In this document: in pieces, positions 44,658 to 52,669 of the stretch
Layout of the letters: every line of letters begins with the position of its first letter
How positions within the stretch are numbered: the stretch's first letter is position 1
The notes under the pieces: generated by a model
What the model was told of the DNA's origin: nothing
What the model saw: only the letters and a program-made list of their open reading frames with translations
Database searches by the model: none
NCBI RefSeq assembly: GCF_900141775.1
Contig: NZ_FSRI01000001.1
Coordinates: 900,251 to 964,250, forward strand
Direction: 5' to 3'
From: Salinivibrio sp. ES.052
GTDB taxonomy: Bacteria > Pseudomonadota > Gammaproteobacteria > Enterobacterales > Vibrionaceae
DNA: 64,000 nucleotides
Program-made: the position numbers and the translations under genes

Positions 44658-45491
44658 ATGATTAAACTAGGCCAATTTAATACGCTCACTGTGGTCAAGC
44701 AGGTAGACTTTGGGGTGTTTCTGGATGGGGATGACTATGGCAACATTCTTCTTCCTAAGCGTTATGTACCGCAGGGTACCCAACTTGGCGATGACCTGGA
44801 TGTGTTCATTTATTTCGATTCTGAAGATGACATCATTGCCACTACAGAAACGCCTTATGCCCAAGTCGGTGAATTTGCCTCCTTACGCTGTGTTGGGGTT
44901 AATACCGTTGGTGCCTTCGTTGACTGGGGATTGAGTAAGGATCTGCTTGTGCCCTTTAGCGAGCAACGTACGCGCATGGAAGAGGGCAAACCTTATGTCG
45001 TGCGTGTTTATACCGATAAGGCATCGGGACGCATTGTCGCCAGTCGTAAATTTAACAAGTTTATTAGTGAGGGCCAGCCGCAGTTAAAAACGGGCGATAA
45101 GGTCTCTGTACTCATTACTGATAACACGGATTTAGGGTATAAATGTGTGGTGGAAAACCAGCACTGGGGGCTAATTTATCGCGCAGAAGCGTTTGGTAAG
45201 TTATTCATTGGCAAGAAGCTCAGCGCCTATGTAAAGCATGTCCGAGATGATGGAAAAATGGACCTGTCTTTACAAAAACCAGGCAAAGCACGTGTTGATG
45301 ATCTGAGTGATAAAATTATACAGACGCTTGAAAAGAAAGAGGGCTTTTTACCGCTGAACGATAAGAGTTCACCGGATGCCATCTTTGCATTGTTTCGAAC
45401 CAGTAAAGCGACATTCAAAAAGACACTCGGTGGCCTCTATAAACAGCGTAAAATTCGTATCGAGCAGGATGGTATCTACTTGAATAAGTGA
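44658..45491 (+). CDS. CvfB-like S1-domain RNA-binding protein
   Basis: A 277-residue protein with several S1-like OB folds and a C-terminal winged helix. The N-terminus (MIKLGQFNTLTVVKQVDFGV and NILLPKRYVP) and VGAFVDWGLSKDLLVPFSEQ match the CvfB/YitL family; the last 55 residues (DAIFALFRTSKATFKKTLGG, then LYKQRKIRIEQDGIYL) form the winged helix. CvfB of Staphylococcus binds RNA and affects virulence gene expression; the role in gammaproteobacteria is not established. I start at ATG 44658, which gives the normal family N-terminus; the open frame begins at 44616. Confidence 0.88.
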   Translation: MIKLGQFNTLTVVKQVDFGVFLDGDDYGNILLPKRYVPQGTQLGDDLDVFIYFDSEDDIIATTETPYAQVGEFASLRCVGVNTVGAFVDWGLSKDLLVPFSEQRTRMEEGKPYVVRVYTDKASGRIVASRKFNKFISEGQPQLKTGDKVSVLITDNTDLGYKCVVENQHWGLIYRAEAFGKLFIGKKLSAYVKHVRDDGKMDLSLQKPGKARVDDLSDKIIQTLEKKEGFLPLNDKSSPDAIFALFRTSKATFKKTLGGLYKQRKIRIEQDGIYLNK

Positions 45492-45511
45492 CGGTGTCAC
45501 AAATTCCTGGT

Positions 45512-45541
45512 AAAAAAAGACCCGGAACGTCCTGTTCCGGG
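45512..45541 (-). terminator. Minus-strand intrinsic terminator
   Basis: A perfect 8-bp stem CCCGGAAC/GTTCCGGG with loop GTCCT is followed on the minus strand by a run of seven T. It would end transcripts coming from letB, about 160 bases after its stop. Confidence 0.75.
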
Positions 45542-45591
45542 TTCAGGGAAAAGGCTCATTAGAGCCAGTTGCCAATTTACGTTGTGATATT

Positions 45592-45688
45592 AAAGTGTAG
45601 TCTATCAATAAAGAATTACCAGTACGCGACTCGCCCTTTAAAAGGGTGAAGCTTTATCAGGGACCTAGCATCGCTAGGTCCTTTTTTG
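45592..45688 (+). ncRNA. Candidate small RNA or structured 3' UTR
   Basis: Between cvfB and letB lies a non-coding stretch with a small hairpin (CCCTTT/AAAGGG, 45634-45646) and then a classic rho-independent terminator ending in six T. No ORF is present. An upstream promoter is only weakly supported (TTGCCA at 45569, TAAAGT at 45591, 16 bases apart). The region could be an independent sRNA, an sRNA processed from the cvfB mRNA, or only its 3' UTR. Confidence 0.3.
45661..45687 (+). terminator. Plus-strand intrinsic terminator
   Basis: A perfect 9-bp stem GGACCTAGC/GCTAGGTCC with loop ATC, followed by six T. It serves cvfB or the candidate small RNA. Confidence 0.88.
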
Positions 45689-45700
45689 TTTTAAGCGGGG

Positions 45701-48337
45701 TTATGGCTTTGGAATGGCAGTACGCCATTCTTGCCACGCTTTTTTGCGCTCGCTGTGCAACAAGAAATGGTGCTTATTGCCAGCAACAGGTTGTAGTGGT
45801 TGATCGTCTGGGGTAGAAAACGCAATGCCGCCTTTCAGTAAGCTATCAATGGTACCACTTTTAAGGTCAGCGCCTGTCAGCCCAATTGATACGTCGACCC
45901 CAGACTCGTTCCAAAACACGGTGTTTTCGCGGATTAGGTGGGCGTATTGAGGTGCGATTTGTAGCTCGAAAACCACGCGATCGGATAGCTCGCCTAGTTG
46001 AACGTTAGAGACGATACCTACTTCTATATCTCGATGTAGTACCGGCGTACCGGCAGTCACGGAGTGGCGGGCCTCGCTTTCTAAGATCAATGTCAGCCCT
46101 TGTGGATACTTGGGGGAGTGGTGGAGAGTGAACTGCTGCGCGAATTCACCATTCCCTGGCACGACCGAGATATAGGTGCCAAATAATGAATCTAGATTTT
46201 CTGTTTTGGTGAGGCTAAGAACCGGCTGTGTTAGCCAAAAATAACTGCCGCTTCGCGCGAGTGATGCCTTGTATTCGGGATAGAGTCGGGCCTGAATATG
46301 GACCCGCTCTTGGTTGAAGTCAGGCGTTAGGTTGATCACCTCTCCTACGCCAACGCCTTGATAACGGATAGCGCTGCCGACTTTTACGCCATTTGCTTGC
46401 TCTACGGTTAGTGTAATATCAACGCCATATTGGGCTGCTTCCTGTTTTGATGGATAGAGTTTCCAATCCCCTTGGCGTTTATTACTGATCCCCGGCATTT
46501 TGCCAAACGCAATCCCGCCATTGATCAGAGAACGCAATGAGCCAGTATTTATCTCCACACCACTCAAGTTAGCTTTTATATCTAGCCCCGATTGGTTCCA
46601 GAATACGGTCTGGCGATTAATTAAGTGTTTGTAGCGATTATTGATGGCAATAGCGATCGAAACACTGTGGCCGTTGAGTTGATACCCCTCAACATGGCCG
46701 ACCACGAAGTTACGATACATCACTGGACTGCCTTCGCTAATACTCGGTAAGCGATCTGCGACCAAGGTGAAGCGTGTTTGCCCATGCATGCCTTGTTTAG
46801 CGTGTTTCGCTTGAATGGGCGAGGTGTAAAGTGGATAGCTGTCTTGCACGCCATCGGGGCCTTGGCTCGTGAAGCTCAGTGCGGGATCGGCAACTTGCTC
46901 CATGGCGGGCACGACCACATCGAGGCCTTCACCCGTTAGTTCGCCGGTAATGCCACCTAAGATGAAAAACTGTGATTGTTGCTTTACTAAGTGACGATAG
47001 GCTGGGTCAATCACGAGGCTTAAAGTGACGGTGTCACTCTTGTTGAGACTGACGCTGTCAATGAATCCAACCTGAATACCGCGATGTAGCACTTTTGTAT
47101 GTTGAGTGAGGCCATAGGCATCTTCGGCTGTTAAAGTGACCGTTAACGCGTCAGCCAATTGTTTTTGTTGTTGATGCCACGTTCTCGCGGTGAACACGTG
47201 ACTATCGTTCACCTCTTCTGCATCGGCTGATCCAGGATCGATGGATAAATAATTTCCCAATACTAAGTTGCCAATATTTTTTAGCCCATCAAAGCCTATT
47301 CGCGGTTGCTCAATCCGTAACTGTGTCTCTTTATTCAAGAGCCAGGTCATACTGGGATCGATGCGAGCTGTCGCAATGGGCTTTTGCTGGTTGTTAGCCA
47401 TTTCAATATGGGTTATTTCACCTACCTCTAAGCCCTGATAGGTAATTCGAGAGCCTGTTCCTGGAAGGCCATGATGGCTGGGAAGCGCGATCTTTATTGA
47501 TTGTCCCCGCGCGGCATGAGCAAGGCTCCGATAAAGCTGAAAGGGCTGGTTTGCCTTTGATTGTGGACTCGCATCGGGTGAATCGAAAGCAATACCACCA
47601 GCAATTAAGCTAGCCATACTATCAATTTGAACATCTATGCCAGATACATCCATACTGGCCTTTAGGCCACTGACCGACCAAAATCGGGTATCTTGTTTGA
47701 GTAGGTGGGCGAATTGGGGCTCAATGAGCGCTGAGAGGGTGACGCCTTGCGCGTCGCTATCGAGGCGATAGCTGTAGACTTCACCGACCCGAATTTTGCG
47801 ATAGTAGAGCGGCGAGCCAACATTGAGGGATCCGAGCGTCTGTGCATGCAGTTTTACCGTCGTACCTGCTTTTTCTGCCATATCGGTGGGCGGTTCGTCG
47901 CGAGCAATGAAAGAGCGGCGAGGTTCGCCTTTGCCGGGCTGCAAGGCAATATAATTACCAGATACTAAGGTTTCTAACCCACTAATGCCAGTAATCGAGG
48001 CGCGAGGTTTAACGAGCCAAAACGCGGTATCGGAGGTTAACAGCTGGGTTGCTTCTGGATAGATATTGGCATCAACATAAATACCATCCAAATCATCCGC
48101 TAAGGTAATATTGCGTACCTTGCCAACTTCTAAACCCTGATAACGAATAATGGTGCGGCCGGCTTCAAGCCCTTGTGCATCACCAAAAAGGATTTGGATC
48201 CGTTGTCCTGCTTCATTGATGGATTGAAACACCAGCCACGCCGCTAAACCTAACGCGAGAAGGGGGAGAACCCAAAGCGGTGATAAGCCGAAAGTGCTTT
48301 TAACGATCGGTGAGGGGGCGTTTTGTTTGTTGCTCAT
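45701..48337 (-). CDS. letB: LetB (YebT), seven-MCE-domain lipid transport tunnel
   Basis: An 878-residue MCE protein, essentially the length of E. coli LetB (877). One N-terminal helix (about residues 18-38) anchors it in the inner membrane. Seven MCE repeats can be counted by their core motif: IRYQGLEVGKV, YYRKIRVGEV, ITYQGLEVGEI, VLHRGIQVGFI, VMYRNFVVGHV, IRYQGVGVGEV and VLHRDIEVGIV. LetB hexamers stack into a periplasm-spanning tube that carries lipids between the membranes. It overlaps letA by 38 bases, which implies coupled translation, and the letA-letB order equals E. coli yebS-yebT. Confidence 0.96.
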   Translation of the reverse strand: MSNKQNAPSPIVKSTFGLSPLWVLPLLALGLAAWLVFQSINEAGQRIQILFGDAQGLEAGRTIIRYQGLEVGKVRNITLADDLDGIYVDANIYPEATQLLTSDTAFWLVKPRASITGISGLETLVSGNYIALQPGKGEPRRSFIARDEPPTDMAEKAGTTVKLHAQTLGSLNVGSPLYYRKIRVGEVYSYRLDSDAQGVTLSALIEPQFAHLLKQDTRFWSVSGLKASMDVSGIDVQIDSMASLIAGGIAFDSPDASPQSKANQPFQLYRSLAHAARGQSIKIALPSHHGLPGTGSRITYQGLEVGEITHIEMANNQQKPIATARIDPSMTWLLNKETQLRIEQPRIGFDGLKNIGNLVLGNYLSIDPGSADAEEVNDSHVFTARTWHQQQKQLADALTVTLTAEDAYGLTQHTKVLHRGIQVGFIDSVSLNKSDTVTLSLVIDPAYRHLVKQQSQFFILGGITGELTGEGLDVVVPAMEQVADPALSFTSQGPDGVQDSYPLYTSPIQAKHAKQGMHGQTRFTLVADRLPSISEGSPVMYRNFVVGHVEGYQLNGHSVSIAIAINNRYKHLINRQTVFWNQSGLDIKANLSGVEINTGSLRSLINGGIAFGKMPGISNKRQGDWKLYPSKQEAAQYGVDITLTVEQANGVKVGSAIRYQGVGVGEVINLTPDFNQERVHIQARLYPEYKASLARSGSYFWLTQPVLSLTKTENLDSLFGTYISVVPGNGEFAQQFTLHHSPKYPQGLTLILESEARHSVTAGTPVLHRDIEVGIVSNVQLGELSDRVVFELQIAPQYAHLIRENTVFWNESGVDVSIGLTGADLKSGTIDSLLKGGIAFSTPDDQPLQPVAGNKHHFLLHSERKKAWQEWRTAIPKP

Positions 48338-49556
48338 GATGATCCCATATCAAACGCGTATCAAGAAATTCGGTGGCAAGCATGGTGAATACCACGACGA
48401 TACCAAAAGCGATGGCACCCGGCCCGGGCGTAAAGTCCATAATGCGGCCTCGGTCGATAAGAGCGACCATAAATGCAATCACAAATAAATCCATCATTGA
48501 CCATTTTCCAATCCATTTTACCCCACGGTATAACCACATAAAGCGGCGAGGCGGAATGCCAGTCGGTAATCGTAAACTGGTTAAAATAAGCCCTAGCCCC
48601 AGGATTTTTGCTACAGGGACCACAATGCTGGCGGTGAAAATGATGGCAGCAATGCCTGGCATCCCGTTATTTATCAAGCTGGCAACGCCAGAAAAAATGG
48701 TGTCTTCAAGCCGAATACCGTTCGAGAATAAGATTGAGATAGGGTAGAGATTGGCAGGAAAAAGAAAAATGCTTGCGGTAATCAAGCAGGCCCATGTTTT
48801 TTGCTCACTTCTTGCTATTCGTGAGTGAATGGGCTGGTGGCAGCGCTGGCAAGGAAGCGACGGCACGGCGGCTTGTGTGAGTCCGCAGTGACCACAGCGG
48901 ACTAATGACTTAGCCCCTACTTGGCGACCATGTGAAGAAAACGCATCCCAATACCTGCGCGTATTGACTCGCACTAATAACACCGACAGTAAAATTTGTA
49001 TTAACGCGTAACAGGCCAGCCCTAACGAGAAGTGAAGAGTGGCATAGTCTTGAATTTTAAAACATGCGATCGCTAAGCTCACCATGAGCACATCCGCCAT
49101 GACCCAGTGTCGGCAATGATCGACCACGTTTATCGCAGGGCGAAACCATTGAATGGCCCCTCGGTGGCGGGCAACATGCAAAATCAATAGCGCAGTCGTA
49201 AAAATCAGTGGTGCCAATGTTGCGCAGACCATGACCAGAGCGGCGACAAACGGAAAATCAGACCACAGTATGCCTGCTCCCGTTAAGACGGAGGCACTGA
49301 CGGTTTTACCTAATAAGTCTATCGATAATAAAGGCAGTAAGTGTGCGGGGAAAAAAAGGAGCAGTATCGTCAAGGTTAAAGCGATTTCACCATTGAAAGA
49401 TAAGCGACGACTTTGTGCGATCTTCGTTGCACAGCGTGGACAAATCGCGAGATGCCCATCGTCTGTATGACATGCTTGTAATACCAGATCACAACCGGGA
49501 CATCTCATCATTGTTGAGTGAGAGGCCTGGCGCGTGCTATCTGGTGTATGTGCCAT
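48300..49556 (-). CDS. letA: LetA (YebS), PqiA-family inner-membrane protein
   Basis: A 418-residue protein with two PqiA-type modules. Each starts with a zinc-ribbon-like cysteine cluster: CPGCDLVLQ with CPRCATKI near residue 20, and CGHCGLTQ with CQRCHQPI near residue 220. Each is followed by four membrane helices. LetA works with LetB to move lipids, probably loading the LetB tunnel at the inner membrane. AGGA lies eight bases upstream of the start. It begins two bases after the stop of the ABC exporter gene, so exporter, letA and letB probably form one operon. Confidence 0.94.
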   Translation of the reverse strand: MAHTPDSTRQASHSTMMRCPGCDLVLQACHTDDGHLAICPRCATKIAQSRRLSFNGEIALTLTILLLFFPAHLLPLLSIDLLGKTVSASVLTGAGILWSDFPFVAALVMVCATLAPLIFTTALLILHVARHRGAIQWFRPAINVVDHCRHWVMADVLMVSLAIACFKIQDYATLHFSLGLACYALIQILLSVLLVRVNTRRYWDAFSSHGRQVGAKSLVRCGHCGLTQAAVPSLPCQRCHQPIHSRIARSEQKTWACLITASIFLFPANLYPISILFSNGIRLEDTIFSGVASLINNGMPGIAAIIFTASIVVPVAKILGLGLILTSLRLPTGIPPRRFMWLYRGVKWIGKWSMMDLFVIAFMVALIDRGRIMDFTPGPGAIAFGIVVVFTMLATEFLDTRLIWDHHEQQTKRPLTDR

Positions 49557-49558
49557 GA

Positions 49559-51346
49559 TTATTTTCCTGCTACCTGTTGTACATGCCCATATAAGGTTTG
49601 GTATACCCCGGTTGCATTAACCAGTTCAGTGTGAGTGCCTTGTTGAGTGACCTGGCCTTCATCGAGCACATAAATCCGATCGGCTTCTTTTACGGCAGAG
49701 AGGCGGTGGGCGATGATAAGTGTGGTGCGCCCCGCCAAGAATGTTTGCATGGCTTGGTGCAGTGCTCGCTCGGTTGCGGTATCCAGCGCTGACGTAGCTT
49801 CATCCAAGATCACCAATTTAGGGTCGCCTAATAGCATACGCGCGATGGCGACACGCTGGCGTTGCCCACCAGACAAGCGAATGCCTTGCCGTCCAAGCGG
49901 CGTGTCTAGTCCTTCGGTGAGTTGGTTAACAACCTCTCCCAATTGCGCGCGATCCAGTGCTTCCCATAGTTTTATGTCGTCAAGCTCACGCCCTAAGCTT
50001 AAGTTATTTCTTAAACTGTCATTAAACAGCATTGGTTGCTGCAATACCACGGCAATTTGTTGACGAAGGGCATCCATATCGACGTGATTAATAGAATGAC
50101 CGTTAAAACGGATATCTCCTTTTTCTACCGGATAAAGGCCTAACAACAACTGAATGAGGGTGGATTTTCCTCCACCGCTCGCGCCGACTAGGGCAACACG
50201 CTGCCCTGCAGGAATATGCATGGTTAAGCCGTCCAGAACGGACTTGTCATGATCATAGGCAAAGTGCAGGTTCTCGATATCAATACTGAGGGCGTGATGT
50301 GCTGTTTGACCCGGGTCAATACCATTAGGGCGGCGTATTTCTTCGGGCAATTGTAATACGTCGTTAATACGCGTCATCGCCGCTTTAGCGCTATACCATG
50401 CAAACTGGATCCCTAACAGTTCTTGAACCGGCCCCAACATGAACCATAAGTAACCAAAGACCGCAAACATGAGGCCAATCGATAAATCACTAAAAAAGAC
50501 CATGCCCATTGCAACAGCTCGAAATAGTTCAAAGCCAATCAAGAACATAAGAAACGACAAGCGAGCTGCCGCTTCCGATTGCCAAGCATATTTATCGGCG
50601 CTGACTTTAATGTCACTGGCACTGCTGTCGAGCTGCCGCAAATACTCACGTTCCCGATTTGCGGCACGCAACTGGTATAAGCCGTCTAACGTGTCCACGA
50701 GCCGTTGTTGAAATCGCTCAAAAGCTTGGTTTTCTTGCGTCTTAAGGTGTTTGACACGTTGACCAAGCGACCGACTTAGCGCAATTACAAGTGGATTAAT
50801 CAGCAGAATAAACACCCCTAATCGCCAGTCTATCCAGAGGAGGACCACGGCAGTACCAGTAACAGTGAGAATACCAATAATAAATTTACTTAGTGTTGTA
50901 CCAATAAATTTATCAATAGTTTCAACGTCGGTGACCAAGTGAGAGGTGAGTCCGCCGCTGCCACGAAGCTCATATTCACGCATGCTGATACGCCCCAGTT
51001 TCGCGATCAGATGCTGACGTATTTTATAGGTGATAGCCTTTCCTACCAGCGTAAACTGGCGGCTTTGCACAATGTTGAGTCCTTGGCTGAATGTACGCAT
51101 CAAGACGACGATGATCAGGACGGCACCGATGTAGAAGGTTGCGTGTTGCCACGTTTGTGGCAGTAAAGCATTGAGTATAGCCAACCCCCAGTCAGGTTTA
51201 TCGAGCAAGACTTCATCAACCAGTAGCGGCATCAGTAAAGGAATAGGCACACTGATAATGGTCGCCGCAATGGCGACCACGTTAGCCCAGATAATCCGCG
51301 TGCGATGAGGTCGGGCTTGGTCAAGAATCCAGCGCCACGTAATCAT
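49559..51346 (-). CDS. ABC exporter, fused membrane and ATPase domains
   Basis: A 595-residue ABCB/MsbA-type half transporter. Six membrane helices occupy about residues 15-320; the nucleotide-binding domain follows with Walker A LVGASGGGKST near residue 388, Q-loop VLQQPMLF, signature LSGGQRQRVAI and Walker B LVILDEATSALD, then the switch region IIAHRLS. It acts as a homodimer or with another half transporter to export a lipid, drug or peptide. It is the first gene of the exporter-letA-letB operon, which suggests an envelope lipid role, but that is inference. In E. coli no such gene lies here, so it is an addition to the letAB locus. Confidence 0.92.
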   Translation of the reverse strand: MITWRWILDQARPHRTRIIWANVVAIAATIISVPIPLLMPLLVDEVLLDKPDWGLAILNALLPQTWQHATFYIGAVLIIVVLMRTFSQGLNIVQSRQFTLVGKAITYKIRQHLIAKLGRISMREYELRGSGGLTSHLVTDVETIDKFIGTTLSKFIIGILTVTGTAVVLLWIDWRLGVFILLINPLVIALSRSLGQRVKHLKTQENQAFERFQQRLVDTLDGLYQLRAANREREYLRQLDSSASDIKVSADKYAWQSEAAARLSFLMFLIGFELFRAVAMGMVFFSDLSIGLMFAVFGYLWFMLGPVQELLGIQFAWYSAKAAMTRINDVLQLPEEIRRPNGIDPGQTAHHALSIDIENLHFAYDHDKSVLDGLTMHIPAGQRVALVGASGGGKSTLIQLLLGLYPVEKGDIRFNGHSINHVDMDALRQQIAVVLQQPMLFNDSLRNNLSLGRELDDIKLWEALDRAQLGEVVNQLTEGLDTPLGRQGIRLSGGQRQRVAIARMLLGDPKLVILDEATSALDTATERALHQAMQTFLAGRTTLIIAHRLSAVKEADRIYVLDEGQVTQQGTHTELVNATGVYQTLYGHVQQVAGK

Positions 51347-51422
51347 AAATCAAGATACTCAATTGAAAAGTCTTTGGATTCTTTCTATTGTAATGCTCTT
51401 AGTGTTTGAGGTGCAGTGATTT

Positions 51423-51881
51423 ATGGAAAACAAAGCTGATTTTTATCGCTTATTAACGCAACAAGCGGTTGCTTTATGTGAGGGTGAACCCAATCTTATC
51501 GCAAAACTGGCCAATGTAAGCGCATTGTTGAACAGTCAACTTGACGATATCAACTGGGTTGGGTTTTATCTTGATGATGGTTCAGAGTTAGTACTTGGCC
51601 CGTTTCAAGGTCAACCCGCTTGTGTTCGGATCCCTTTTGACAAAGGGGTATGTGGCGCGGCATACCAGCAAGATATGGTGATGCGAGTAGAAGATGTTCA
51701 TGCTTTTGAAGGACATATCGCCTGTGACGCGGCCAGTAATGCTGAGATTGTTATTCCGGTCAGAGTGAATGGGCAGCGACACGCGGTGCTAGATATAGAT
51801 AGCCCAAGTATCGGTCGATTTGACCAAGATGATGAACACGGACTGGCTATATTGGTCAAAGAAATGCAAAAACACCTATGA
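51423..51881 (+). CDS. msrC: Free methionine-(R)-sulfoxide reductase
   Basis: A 152-residue GAF-domain protein of the fRMsr family. The three conserved cysteines are C67, C77 and C101, spaced exactly as C84, C94 and C118 of the E. coli enzyme. It reduces free methionine-R-sulfoxide with thioredoxin in the cytoplasm. It diverges from the ABC exporter-letAB operon and precedes proQ, matching the E. coli yebR neighbourhood. It is somewhat shorter than E. coli MsrC (165) at the N-terminus. Confidence 0.93.
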   Translation: MENKADFYRLLTQQAVALCEGEPNLIAKLANVSALLNSQLDDINWVGFYLDDGSELVLGPFQGQPACVRIPFDKGVCGAAYQQDMVMRVEDVHAFEGHIACDAASNAEIVIPVRVNGQRHAVLDIDSPSIGRFDQDDEHGLAILVKEMQKHL

Positions 51882-51995
51882 TTTCGCCAATCTTGGTAGT
51901 TTTTTAATATCAGGTATCTATAATACGCACCACTTTCATACTTAAATACACGTAGATACGCTGCTGTAGTTTGCTGCAGCAGGCCAGGAAAAAAC

Positions 51996-52652
51996 ATGGA
52001 AAATACTGAAAAGCTCGCGAACAGCAAAGAAGTCATTGCCTACATTGCTGAACGTTTCCCTGAATGTTTTACTGTTGAAGGCGAAGCCAAGCCATTAAAA
52101 ATTGGTATTTTTCAAGATCTTGCGACACGTCTTGAGGGTGATCCCAAGGTAAGCAAAACTCAATTGCGCGCCGCGCTTCGTCAGTACACGTCTTCCTGGC
52201 GTTATCTGCACAGCGTGAAACCAGGGGCGTCACGCGTCGATCTTGACGGCAACGCGTGCGGCGAGCTTGAGCAAGAACATATCGACCACGCTGCAAAGAC
52301 ACTGTCAGAAAGCAAAGCGCGTGCGGCTGAACGTCGTAAACAGCAACAAGCAAAGAAGGCAGAAGGTCAGGCGAAAAACGGCGGTAAAGCCGAGGCAAAA
52401 GGTAAAAAGGCGGCTGCTCAATCAGTGAAAGGCCGTACAAGTAAACCAAAGCCAGCTAAAATGACTAAGAAAGAGAGTGAGCCTCGTCGCGAACTCAGCG
52501 CCAACGACGTTGTCGTAGGGAAAGATGTAAATGTGAACATGGGCAACGGTAACCTACCTGCGACCATTGTTGAAATTAACAAGGATGAGGTGCGTGTTCG
52601 CCTGACTAACGGTCTAACCATGTTAGTAAAAGCGGAGCACCTCAGCGCCTAA
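51996..52652 (+). CDS. proQ: RNA chaperone ProQ
   Basis: A 218-residue RNA-binding protein (E. coli 232). The FinO/ProQ domain fills residues 1-120 ([44 protein letters not shown]), a lysine- and alanine-rich linker follows to about 165, and a small Tudor-like domain ends the protein ([20 protein letters not shown]). ProQ binds structured small RNAs and mRNA 3' ends and stabilises them. Upstream is a TATAAT (51919-51924) and a CTGCTG/CAGCAG hairpin (about 51961-51982) in the leader. It precedes prc by 17 bases, as in E. coli, so the two are co-transcribed. Confidence 0.95.
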   Translation: MENTEKLANSKEVIAYIAERFPECFTVEGEAKPLKIGIFQDLATRLEGDPKVSKTQLRAALRQYTSSWRYLHSVKPGASRVDLDGNACGELEQEHIDHAAKTLSESKARAAERRKQQQAKKAEGQAKNGGKAEAKGKKAAAQSVKGRTSKPKPAKMTKKESEPRRELSANDVVVGKDVNVNMGNGNLPATIVEINKDEVRVRLTNGLTMLVKAEHLSA

Positions 52653-52669
52653 AGGAGATACCTCGACGC

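Noticed and set aside
52069-52449. 126-codon antisense ORF inside proQ
   Set aside because: Shadow frame opposite a clearly recognised gene with conserved length and motifs.
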